From the NCBI GenBank assembly GCA_964540815.1, contig CAZIOH010000183.1, forward strand, positions 1 to 5,387: 5,387 nt of DNA, written 5' to 3'. Positions 1-5,046 of this stretch are shown piece by piece. This stretch comes from CAZIOH01 sp964540815. Lineage in GTDB: Bacteria > Myxococcota_A > Polyangia > Fen-1088. The translations under genes were made by a program, and so were the position numbers. The notes under the pieces were generated by a model. The model saw only the letters and a program-made list of their open reading frames with translations. It ran no database searches and had not been told where the DNA came from. Every line of letters begins with the position of its first letter. The stretch's first letter is position 1.

Positions 1-611
1 GCGGTGATCTCGTCCAGCTTGGTGAAGCCCGTCGGTACGCCGGTCACGGCCTTTCTTTCGGACGCACGCACCTCGATGTTGTGCAGGACCTCCTCCATCA
101 GCTCGCCCACCGCCGCGTAGCTCTCGCGCCGGTTCTGCTGGGCGACCTTGAACACCTGGGTCTCCGCCTCGTCGAGGAAGGCCTCGAACTCCCCGAAGTC
201 GCCGTAGGCCCGCGACTGGATCTCGGCGCAGGCGGCGATCAGCCGGCGCAAGGTGGCCTTCTCCTTCACCAGCCGCGCGTAGTGCCCGACGTTCTCGGCG
301 GTCGGCACGCTGTTGGACAGGGTCAGCAGGTACATCTCGCCGCCGTCGAGGCGGGCGATCATCCCCCGGGTGCGCAGCTCGTCCGCCACGGCGATCACGT
401 CGAGCGGCTGCCGCCGCTTGTCGATCGCCAGCATCGCCTCGAAGATCTCTCGGTGGGCGGGCAGGAAGAAGTCGTCCACCTGCAGGGTGGTCGCCACCTC
501 GTCGAAGGCCGCCGGCTTGATGAACACGCCCCCCAGCACCGAGCGCTCGGCCTCGAGGTTGTGGGGCGGGACCCGCCCCGGTGTGGCCTGCGAGGAGACG
601 ACGTCGAGCAT
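1..611 (-). CDS. dnaB: Replicative DNA helicase DnaB, N-terminal part (gene continues beyond left edge)
   Basis: DnaB is the ring-shaped hexameric helicase that unwinds DNA at the replication fork and contacts DnaG primase. The 203 visible codons give the whole N-terminal domain and linker. PPHNLEAERSVLGG (residues 15-28) is the family's opening signature, followed by DFFLPAHREIFEAM (47-60) and VPTAENVGHYARLVKEKA (102-119). VTGVPTGFTKLDEIT (189-203) is the entry to the RecA-like ATPase domain. Walker A and all catalytic residues lie outside the window, so activity and any intein cannot be judged. The start is the ATG at 609-611, which puts the signature at the usual distance. The purine-rich GAGGAAG at 626-632 lies 14 bases upstream, rather far, and fits an out-of-frame ATG at 619-621 better. 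dnaB is last in the visible cluster, 142 bases after rplI, with a terminator-like hairpin between them. Identity is certain; the exact start is not. Confidence 0.96.
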   Translation of the reverse strand, partial: MLDVVSSQATPGRVPPHNLEAERSVLGGVFIKPAAFDEVATTLQVDDFFLPAHREIFEAMLAIDKRRQPLDVIAVADELRTRGMIARLDGGEMYLLTLSNSVPTAENVGHYARLVKEKATLRRLIAACAEIQSRAYGDFGEFEAFLDEAETQVFKVAQQNRRESYAAVGELMEEVLHNIEVRASERKAVTGVPTGFTKLDEIT

Positions 612-665
612 CGCTCGCCATTCTACTTCCTCGCGCGACCGGACAGGCCGCGATCGTGACGGCGG

Positions 666-715
666 CAAAAGCAAAGGCGCGTCGCGGCCCCAGGATCCTG
701 GGGACCGGACGCGCC
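666..715 (-). terminator. Terminator-like nested hairpin between rplI and dnaB
   Basis: Read on the minus strand, an 8-bp outer stem (GGCGCGTC with GACGCGCC, 708-715 and 676-683) encloses a 4x4 internal loop and the perfect 16-base palindrome CCCCAGGATCCTGGGG (688-703). The run TTTGCTTTTG follows directly (666-675). A GC-rich stem followed by a T-rich tract is the form of an intrinsic terminator. It lies about 40 bases after the rplI stop and about 55 bases before dnaB. It could end the ribosomal-protein transcript or reduce read-through into dnaB; full or partial termination cannot be told from sequence. Confidence 0.7.
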
Positions 716-753
716 CGCGCGGACGCTGCCGTGTTCGGACGGATCGGTCGCGA

Positions 754-1200
754 CTATTCCTTCTTGACCACCCAGACCTTGATCTTGGCCGACACGCCCT
801 GGCCGAGCTTCACCACCACCTCGGACAGGCCGAGCGACTTGATAGGCTCCTCGAGGACCAGCTTCTTGGCGTCGAGCTCCACGCCCTTGGCGTGCAGGGC
901 CTCGGCGATGTCGCGGGTCGTCACCGAGCCGTAGAGGCGATCCTCCTCGCCCACGGTCACCGGGATCGAGACCGACACCTGGTTGAGCCGATCGGCGGCC
1001 GCCTGGGTGTCCTTCATGAGCTTGGCGTTCCGAGCCGCGATCACCCGCTTCTCGTGCGCCACCCGGGCGACGTCCTGGGCCGTGGCCAGCAGCGCCAGCC
1101 CCTTCGGCAACAGGTAGTTGCGCCCGAAGCCGGGCTTGACCGTCACGACGTCCCCGGACTTGCCGAGGTTCTCCCTGTCTTCTCGCAAGATGACCTGCAT
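754..1200 (-). CDS. rplI: 50S ribosomal protein L9
   Basis: L9 binds 23S rRNA near the base of the L1 stalk with its N-terminal domain and reaches along the ribosome through a long helix to a second RNA-binding-like domain; it helps maintain reading frame. The 148 residues match the usual length (about 150). The N-domain signature is complete: MQVILRED at the start and GDVVTVKPGFGRNYLLPKG at residues 16-34. The charged connecting helix spans roughly 41-75, and the C-domain has LYGSVTTRDIAEAL at 89-102. The ATG at 1198-1200 begins two bases after the rpsR stop. Its ribosome binding site GGGAG (1208-1212, 7-base spacing) lies inside the end of rpsR, so translation is probably coupled. It ends in TAG at 754-756. 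Nothing is missing or odd. Confidence 0.98.
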   Translation of the reverse strand: MQVILREDRENLGKSGDVVTVKPGFGRNYLLPKGLALLATAQDVARVAHEKRVIAARNAKLMKDTQAAADRLNQVSVSIPVTVGEEDRLYGSVTTRDIAEALHAKGVELDAKKLVLEEPIKSLGLSEVVVKLGQGVSAKIKVWVVKKE

Positions 1201-1202
1201 GG

Positions 1203-1520
1203 CTATTCTCCCGTCACCGCGAAGGGCATGAGCGCGATCATGCGTGCGCGCTGCACCGCCACCGCGATCTCGCGCTGGTGCTTGGCGCAGTTTCCCGAGA
1301 TGCGGCGGGGCACCAGCTTGCCGCGATCGGTGATGAAGTACTTGAGCAAGGCCTGATCCTTGTAATCGATCTTCAGGTTCTCGTCGGCGCAGAACTTACA
1401 GGGCTTGCGGCGCCCCACGCTGCGCTTCTTGTCTCCGCGATCGTCCCCGGTGGCGACTCCGGTGGCGCTCCCGCCGGTCCCGGTGCTGCGCGCGATCCTC
1501 TCGTCTCTCTCCATGGACAT
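1203..1520 (-). CDS. rpsR: 30S ribosomal protein S18, zinc-ligand (C+) form
   Basis: S18 pairs with S6 and binds the central domain of 16S rRNA in the small subunit. The core is clear: IDYKDQALLKYFITDRGK (residues 51-68), PRRISGNCAKHQREIAVAVQ (71-90) and a C-terminus ending in MPFAVTGE. The protein has 105 residues, about 30 more than the usual 75, because of a low-complexity Gly/Thr/Ser/Asp N-terminal extension before KKRSVGRRKP. Cys41, Cys44, Cys78 and His81 form the C-x2-C / C-x2-H ligand set found in zinc-binding S18 paralogues and lost in many bacteria such as E. coli. The ATG at 1518-1520 is chosen because GAGG at 1531-1534 lies 10 bases upstream; an ATG at 1512-1514 is also possible. 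The gene follows rpsF by 23 bases with no ssb gene between, and precedes rplI by 2 bases. Confidence 0.97.
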   Translation of the reverse strand: MSMERDERIARSTGTGGSATGVATGDDRGDKKRSVGRRKPCKFCADENLKIDYKDQALLKYFITDRGKLVPRRISGNCAKHQREIAVAVQRARMIALMPFAVTGE

Positions 1521-1543
1521 GATGGCTCTTCCTCTCGCTCTCG

Positions 1544-2065
1544 CTAAACCGGGCCGTCGTCGTCGCTACCAAAAACCGCCTCTTCGAAGTCGAACGCACC
1601 CTCGTCGTCGTCTCCGAACACCGCGCGCAGGTTGGCCTGGCCGGTGGCGATCTCCTCCTCGTCCGGGCGCGGGGTCGCGGCCTTGGCGAAGGATTCCTCC
1701 GTCACGTCCGAGGTGCGGGTGGCCGGATCGACGTTCTCGGCCATCTTGACCGAGTAGGTGCGGATCACCGAGTCGGTGAGGCGCAAGTTGCGCTCGACCT
1801 CTTCCACCAGCCCGGCGGTCCCGAGGTAGGAGAAGAACAGGTACATGCCCTTCATCTGCTTCTGAACCTCGTAGGCGAGCTTGCGCTTCCCCCAGTTCTC
1901 GACCTTGAGCAGGCTGCCGCCCCCGGCCTCGATCACCCCGCGGATCTTGGTGTTGACCAGCCCGACCGCCTCGTTGGTGATGTCGGGACGCAGGATGTAG
2001 ATGGTCTCGTACTCGCGCTTGCGTCCGGGGATGTCCCGGCTCGAACCCAGTCTCATCTGTGCCAT
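1544..2065 (-). CDS. rpsF: 30S ribosomal protein S6 with long acidic C-terminal tail
   Basis: S6 forms a heterodimer with S18 on the central domain of 16S rRNA. The ferredoxin-like S6 core starts at REYETIYILRPD (residues 17-28), continues through VENWGKRKLAYEVQKQMKGMYLFF (55-78), and ends near SVIRTYSVKMAE (99-110). The protein has 173 residues, against roughly 95-135 in most bacteria. The excess is a 16-residue basic N-terminus and a tail of about 60 residues rich in Asp/Glu. The tail carries AVFGDDDEG (148-156) and AVFGSDDDG (163-171), a duplicated motif 15 residues apart. The frame stays open upstream to 2242, but the ATG at 2063-2065 is preferred: it has GAGGG at 2079-2083, follows the pth stop, and the upstream residues are an Arg/Pro/Ala-rich shadow of pth. 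It begins the rpsF-rpsR-rplI block and is probably co-transcribed with pth. Confidence 0.96.
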   Translation of the reverse strand: MAQMRLGSSRDIPGRKREYETIYILRPDITNEAVGLVNTKIRGVIEAGGGSLLKVENWGKRKLAYEVQKQMKGMYLFFSYLGTAGLVEEVERNLRLTDSVIRTYSVKMAENVDPATRTSDVTEESFAKAATPRPDEEEIATGQANLRAVFGDDDEGAFDFEEAVFGSDDDGPV

Positions 2066-2094
2066 GTGTGTCGTTTCTCCCTCTGGACATGAGT

Positions 2095-2117
2095 CCCGTC
2101 GGCACGAGGCCCACGGG
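2095..2117 (-). promoter_or_regulatory. Hairpin in rpsF leader, possible S6:S18 autoregulatory site
   Basis: On the minus strand CCCGT (2113-2117) pairs with ACGGG (2095-2099). Inside lie a G-G mismatch, a GGC/GCC stem and a CTCGT loop. The hairpin sits 29 bases upstream of the rpsF start, between the pth stop and the ribosome binding site. S6:S18 is known to repress its own operon in several bacteria by binding a leader stem with an unpaired CCG that mimics 16S rRNA; a CCG occurs on the 3' side here (GTGCCGACGGG). The structure is visible; the regulatory role is a guess. It has no T-run, so it is not a terminator. Confidence 0.3.
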
Positions 2118-2138
2118 CAAGGAGACTGCCGGCCCCGC

Positions 2139-2792
2139 CTATTCGGGCCCGGTTCCTTTCTTGGATGCCTTGACGGTGCCGGGGTGGGGCTCGCCGGCGC
2201 GCGCCTGGTCGGTGCGCGCCGGGCCGTCGCCCGCCTTGCCATTGAATCGATTCATTGCCGTCAAGAGGCCCGCGGTCACGATGACCTCGACGGCGTCGGC
2301 CGCGCGCTCGCACATGCCGTCCGCCACCGCGCGCTCGTCCCTGCCAAAGCCGCCGAGCACGTAGCCGGGACCGACCTTGGCCGAGCCGGCCGGGCGGCCG
2401 ATCCCGATGCGCACCCGCGCGAAGTCCGCCTGTCCCCACTCGGCGAGGATCGACCGAACGCCGTTGTGGCCGCCGTGCCCGCCGCCGCCCGCCAGCTTGA
2501 GCCGACCGAGCGGCAGGTCGAGCTCGTCGTGCACCACCACCGCGTGCTCGGGGGCCACCTTGAAGAACTGCGCCAGCCGCACCACCGCCTGCCCGCTGAC
2601 GTTCATGAATTCCATCGGCTTGCACAGGAGGACGCGCTGCGATCCGAGCCGCGCCTCCGCCACCTCGGCCCCCCACTTCTCACGGGCGGGACCCGCCGAG
2701 TGCCGAGCCGCCAGCCGATCGACCACCTCGAAGCCGACGTTGTGGCGCGTGTGCGCGTACTCGGGCCCGGGGTTCCCGAGCCCGACCAGCAT
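2139..2792 (-). CDS. pth: Peptidyl-tRNA hydrolase
   Basis: Pth cleaves the ester bond of peptidyl-tRNAs that drop off ribosomes, recycling tRNA in the cytosol. Numbering from the ATG at 2790-2792, the family landmarks are all present: MLVGLGNPGPEYAHTRHNVG (1-20) with Asn7 and catalytic His17, FMNVSG (62-67) with Asn64, VVHDELDLP (86-94) with Asp89, GGGGHGGHNG (102-111) with Asn110, and RVRIGIGRP. The length is 217 residues, slightly long because of a hydrophilic C-terminal tail after MNRFNGK. In-frame ATGs also occur at 2841-2843, 2823-2825 and 2817-2819. None has a clear Shine-Dalgarno, but the stretch upstream of 2792 uses AGA, TCT, CCT and GCT, unlike the GC3-rich body, and the family normally begins just before the GLGNPG motif. 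It lies between rplY and rpsF. Function is certain; the start is moderately so. Confidence 0.95.
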   Translation of the reverse strand: MLVGLGNPGPEYAHTRHNVGFEVVDRLAARHSAGPAREKWGAEVAEARLGSQRVLLCKPMEFMNVSGQAVVRLAQFFKVAPEHAVVVHDELDLPLGRLKLAGGGGHGGHNGVRSILAEWGQADFARVRIGIGRPAGSAKVGPGYVLGGFGRDERAVADGMCERAADAVEVIVTAGLLTAMNRFNGKAGDGPARTDQARAGEPHPGTVKASKKGTGPE

Positions 2793-2888
2793 CCAGACGT
2801 GCGCGCCAGCAGGAGACATGGACATGGACGTCGATCTGCCCATCGGGACACCGGCTTGCCTGAACGTCTCGCATGTCCCGTCGGAAGA

Positions 2889-2914
2889 AGCCGCCCCCGG
2901 AAGATCCGGCGGCT
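2889..2914 (-). terminator. Hairpin at the end of rplY (weak terminator or processing site)
   Basis: On the minus strand AGCCGCC (2908-2914) pairs with GGCGGCT (2889-2895), and an alternative inner CCGG/CCGG stem is also possible. It overlaps the L25 stop codon and is followed by CTTCTTCC, which is pyrimidine-rich but not a true T-run. It could reduce transcription into pth, protect the upstream mRNA end, or mark a processing site. The pairing is visible; function is uncertain. Confidence 0.35.
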
Positions 2915-3644
2915 ACTTCTTCTTCTCGTCCTTCTTGGGGGCGGCTGCCGCCGCTCCGGGCTTGGCGGCCGCGCCCGCGGCGGCCTTCTCGCCACCCGCG
3001 GCTGCGGCCTTGTCCCCGGCGGCCGCGGGGGCTGCCGCCTCCGCGGCGCCCTCGACCGCGGCGGCCTCGACCTTCTCGGCCTTCGGCGCCACCACCGAGG
3101 CGACGGCGTCGCGTGCGTCGATGAGCGCGCGGACGCCCTCACCGAGCTTGAGATCGTTCACGTGGACCGCGGTCCCGATCTCGAGGCTGGTCACGTCCAC
3201 CTCGATCTTGGCGGGGATGGCGCCCGGCTTGGCCGCCACCGACAGCACGTGCATGCTCTGGTGCAGCTGACCACCGTTGACCACTCCCACGGCCTTGCCG
3301 GTGAGGACGAGCGGCACCGTGACGTGCACCTCCTGGTCGAGATCCACCCGCAGGAAGTCCACGTGGACCAGGCGCTGGCTGATGGGGTCGATCTGGGCGT
3401 CGCGGATCATGGCGGTCACGTTCTCGGCGGTCCCGGCGTTCTCCAGGGTGATCGCGAAGACCGTGTTGCGGCGCTTCTCCTTGTCGAGGGACTTCAGCAG
3501 CAACCGGCCATCGAACGAGACCGAGACCGGGGCGGCGTGACGACCGTACAGAACGCCCGGTATCTTTCCGCCGGCGCGAACGCGGCGGGCCGCGCCCTTC
3601 CCGCTGGTGTTTCTGAGCTCGAGGCTGACCTTTGCGAAATCCAT
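2913..3644 (-). CDS. rplY: 50S ribosomal protein L25, CTC/TL5 type
   Basis: L25 binds 5S rRNA in the large subunit; the long two-domain form is called TL5 or CTC (general stress protein type). The N-terminal 5S-binding domain covers about residues 1-96, with GAARRVRAGGKIPGVLYG (17-34) and IDPISQRLVHVDFLRVD (85-101) typical of the family. The second beta-rich domain runs to about 187 and includes GKAVGVVNGGQLHQ (116-129). Residues 188-243 form a tail made mainly of Ala with Lys, Glu, Gly and Pro, ending KKDEKKK, probably disordered. The total of 243 residues exceeds a usual 200-220 because of this tail. The ATG at 3642-3644 has AAGGA 7 bases upstream (3652-3656); the open frame extends to 3686 but adds only a Lys-rich stretch encoded by the purine tract. 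The gene starts 45 bases after prs, consistent with co-transcription. Confidence 0.96.
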   Translation of the reverse strand: MDFAKVSLELRNTSGKGAARRVRAGGKIPGVLYGRHAAPVSVSFDGRLLLKSLDKEKRRNTVFAITLENAGTAENVTAMIRDAQIDPISQRLVHVDFLRVDLDQEVHVTVPLVLTGKAVGVVNGGQLHQSMHVLSVAAKPGAIPAKIEVDVTSLEIGTAVHVNDLKLGEGVRALIDARDAVASVVAPKAEKVEAAAVEGAAEAAAPAAAGDKAAAAGGEKAAAGAAAKPGAAAAAPKKDEKKK

Positions 3645-3689
3645 GATGACGTCCTTCTTCTTCTTTTTTCTTGTGCCAACGACCAACGA

Positions 3690-4631
3690 CTAGATGAACA
3701 GCGAGCTGATGGAGTCCCCGTGGTGAATGCGCTTCACGGCCTCACCGAGCAACTTGGCCACGGTCAAGACCTTGATCTTCGAGCACGCCCGAACGTCCTC
3801 GCGGGGGGGCACGGTATCGGTAATCAGCAGTTCCTGCAATGGGGAAGCGATGATGCGCTGCAGGGCGGGGTTCGACAGCACCCCGTGGCTGGCGCAGGCG
3901 AACACCGCGCGGGCTCCCTTGTCCATCACCGCCTGGGCCGCGGCGCACAGGGTCCCGGCCGTGTCCACCATGTCGTCGATGATGATCGCGTCGCGGCCGC
4001 GGACGTCGCCGATGATGTTGACCACCTCGCTGACGTTGGGCGCCGGGCGACGCTTGTCGATGATGGCGAGGCTGGCCCCGAGGCGCTTGGAGTAGGCGCG
4101 GGCGCGCTCGACTCCCCCCGCGTCGGGGGACACGATGACCGCGTCGCTGCTGAACTGGGTCCGCAGGTGATCCATCAGCACCGGCATTCCATAGACATGA
4201 TCGACCGGGATGTTGAAGAAACCCTGGATCTGTCCGGCGTGCAGGTCGATGGCCAGCACCCGGTTGACTCCGGCGGCGGTCAGCAGATCCGCCACCAGAC
4301 GTGCGCTGATCGGGGTACGGGGCTTGCTCTTGCGGTCCTGGCGGGCGTAGCCGAAGTACGGGATCACGGCGATGATTGACCCGGCGGAGGCGCGCTTGAG
4401 CGCGTCGATCATCACCAGCAGCTCCATCAGGTTGTCGTTCACGGGTGCGCAGGTCGGCTGGACCACGAAGCAGTTCACGCCGCGGACGTTCTCCTTGATC
4501 TCGACGTAGACCTCGCCGTCCGCGAAGCGCGTCACCTCCGCGTGTCCGAGCGGCGTCTCGACGAAGTTGCAGATCCCACGGGCCAACTCTCGGTTGGCGT
4601 TTCCGCTGAAGATGGTCAGAGCCTTGAGCAC
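3690..4631 (-). CDS. prs: Ribose-phosphate pyrophosphokinase (PRPP synthase, class I)
   Basis: Prs makes 5-phosphoribosyl-1-diphosphate from ribose 5-phosphate and ATP, the precursor for purines, pyrimidines, histidine, tryptophan and NAD. The 313 residues match the family length (about 315). Visible landmarks: FSGNANRELA (8-17), RFADGEVYVEI (35-45), APVNDNLMELL (62-72), the ATP-contacting PYFGYARQDRK (91-101), IDLHAGQIQGFF (128-139) with the metal-site His131, SPDAGG (168-173) with Asp170, the catalytic-loop IDKRRP (191-196), and the PRPP-binding loop DDMVDTAGTL (219-228). The ending SISSLF resembles the E. coli SISAMF. The start is GTG at 4629-4631, at the family's usual distance from FSGNA; no strong Shine-Dalgarno precedes it. 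It is first in the cluster, behind a likely promoter and a structured leader, and 45 bases ahead of rplY. All key residues are intact. Confidence 0.98.
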   Translation of the reverse strand: MLKALTIFSGNANRELARGICNFVETPLGHAEVTRFADGEVYVEIKENVRGVNCFVVQPTCAPVNDNLMELLVMIDALKRASAGSIIAVIPYFGYARQDRKSKPRTPISARLVADLLTAAGVNRVLAIDLHAGQIQGFFNIPVDHVYGMPVLMDHLRTQFSSDAVIVSPDAGGVERARAYSKRLGASLAIIDKRRPAPNVSEVVNIIGDVRGRDAIIIDDMVDTAGTLCAAAQAVMDKGARAVFACASHGVLSNPALQRIIASPLQELLITDTVPPREDVRACSKIKVLTVAKLLGEAVKRIHHGDSISSLFI

Positions 4632-4678
4632 GGGCTGGTCTCGTTGGGGCGGTCGGGGTTCGCGGTGGGAGCAATCGG

Positions 4679-4726
4679 GAGCGCAAAAGCGCGCTGGCGA
4701 CCGCCGCGTCCGGGGTCGCCAAAAAA
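4679..4726 (-). promoter_or_regulatory. Structured 5' leader of prs: two hairpins
   Basis: Reading the minus strand from the likely transcription start, six T (4721-4726) are followed by a 25-base hairpin. Its stem is GGCGACC/GGTCGCC (4714-4720 with 4696-4702), with a further CCG/CGG and a GACG loop inside. A short GCGC-TTTT-GCGC hairpin (4681-4692) comes next, about 50 bases before the prs GTG. Neither stem is followed by a clear T-run on the minus strand, so this is not a standard terminator. It may stabilise the mRNA or control prs translation. The structures are seen; the role is inferred. Confidence 0.4.
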
Positions 4727-4734
4727 GAGCGCGA

Positions 4735-4764
4735 ATACTGCCATTGCCGATCCCGGCCCGTCAA
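4735..4764 (-). promoter_or_regulatory. Probable sigma70-type promoter for the prs cluster
   Basis: On the minus strand TTGACG (4759-4764) is a 5/6 match to the -35 box. It is followed after 18 bases by CAGTAT (4735-4740), a 3/6 match to the -10 box. Transcription would start near 4727-4728, leaving a leader of about 96 bases before the GTG of prs. The -35 box is good and the -10 box weak. The position just upstream of the first gene of the cluster supports it. No other better-placed candidate was seen. Confidence 0.45.
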
Positions 4765-4987
4765 TCACCAAACGCCAACCGCGTACCGAGGATGGGCCAG
4801 GACACTTGGCCGATGCCGGCCACGTGGGGTGGCCGAAGGGGCGACCAAGGTGGCTGAAAACGACCGCGAACCGACCCGAAAACGACCAGGATCTTCGACC
4901 CTCGTGCGCTCGATATCCTTTCCCGGCCAGCGTGTATGGACGGTCATAAATCGTTGCGGATCCTCACCAAATACTTTGGCGAAAACG
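4765..4987. other. Divergent control region without a convincing gene
   Basis: This stretch lies between the two opposing promoters and has more A/T than the genes around it. Open frames crossing it, for example minus-strand 4765-5007 with a TTG start, have poor GC3 and no recognisable domain, so I see no gene. It contains two mutually exclusive hairpins (4807-4835), three spaced direct repeats (4856-4887) and a short dyad CCAAATACTTTGG (4967-4979). It is best read as the regulatory region of the plus-strand lipoprotein gene, and possibly of prs too. Confidence 0.55.
4856..4887 (+). repeat. Three phased direct repeats, GAAAACGACC type
   Basis: GAAAACGACC occurs exactly at 4856-4865 and 4878-4887, and a one-base-shorter relative GAACCGACC lies between them at 4868-4876. 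Start-to-start distances are 12 and 10 bases, so all three fall on about the same face of the helix. A shorter copy, GAAAACG, abuts the -35 box at 4981-4987. Arrays of direct repeats with about 11-base spacing are typical binding sites of OmpR-type response regulators. That the repeats bind a protein is inference. Confidence 0.5.
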
Positions 4988-4996
4988 TTGACAACG
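4967..4996. promoter_or_regulatory. Two dyads at the -35 region of the lipoprotein promoter
   Basis: CCAAA-TAC-TTTGG (4967-4979) is an inverted repeat ending 8 bases before the -35 hexamer. CGTTG-A-CAACG (4986-4996) is an 11-base dyad that contains the -35 hexamer. The first could be an activator site and the second an operator blocking polymerase. Both are short and could be chance, though together with the strong promoter they are suggestive. Confidence 0.35.
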
Positions 4997-5016
4997 CTGT
5001 CCGGCAAACTGACAAT
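4988..5016 (+). promoter_or_regulatory. Strong sigma70-type promoter for the lipoprotein gene
   Basis: A perfect -35 hexamer TTGACA (4988-4993) is followed after the optimal 17 bases by GACAAT (5011-5016), a 4/6 match to the -10 box including the key A2 and T6. Transcription would start near 5023, giving a leader of about 30 bases that contains the ribosome binding site. GATAAT at 5027-5032 is a closer -10 match but has no -35 partner. A consensus -35 is notable in such GC-rich DNA. Confidence 0.7.
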
Positions 5017-5039
5017 GGCGCGGCCGGATAATCCATACC

Positions 5040-5046
5040 GGGGAGG
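5040..5046 (+). promoter_or_regulatory. Ribosome binding site that fixes the lipoprotein start
   Basis: GGGGAGG is a near-complete Shine-Dalgarno lying 6 bases before the GTG at 5053-5055. An in-frame TTG at 5047-5049 touches it directly and is too close to be used. The site therefore decides for GTG. Confidence 0.8.

Noticed and set aside
81..1356. Long plus-strand open frames opposite dnaB, rplI and rpsR
   Set aside because: They are antisense shadows in GC-rich DNA, with Arg/His/Pro/Leu-rich composition and no domain, opposite genes with unmistakable homology.
2066..2242. Extension of rpsF upstream to 2242
   Set aside because: It would overlap the end of pth, is rich in Arg/Ala/Pro, and has no ribosome binding site; the ATG at 2065 has one.
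3652..3689. Purine tract (minus strand) and tandem TCGTTGG copies between prs and rplY
   Set aside because: The purine tract is explained by the Shine-Dalgarno region of rplY, and a 7-base doublet is too short to support a claim.
2001..4379. A 792-codon plus-strand open frame
   Set aside because: It runs antisense across pth, rplY and most of prs; its composition mirrors their codons and it crosses gene borders. Such long shadows are expected at this GC content.
4765..5007. 80-codon minus-strand frame in the divergent region
   Set aside because: It has a TTG start, no ribosome binding site, third-position usage unlike the neighbours, and overlaps the lipoprotein promoter.
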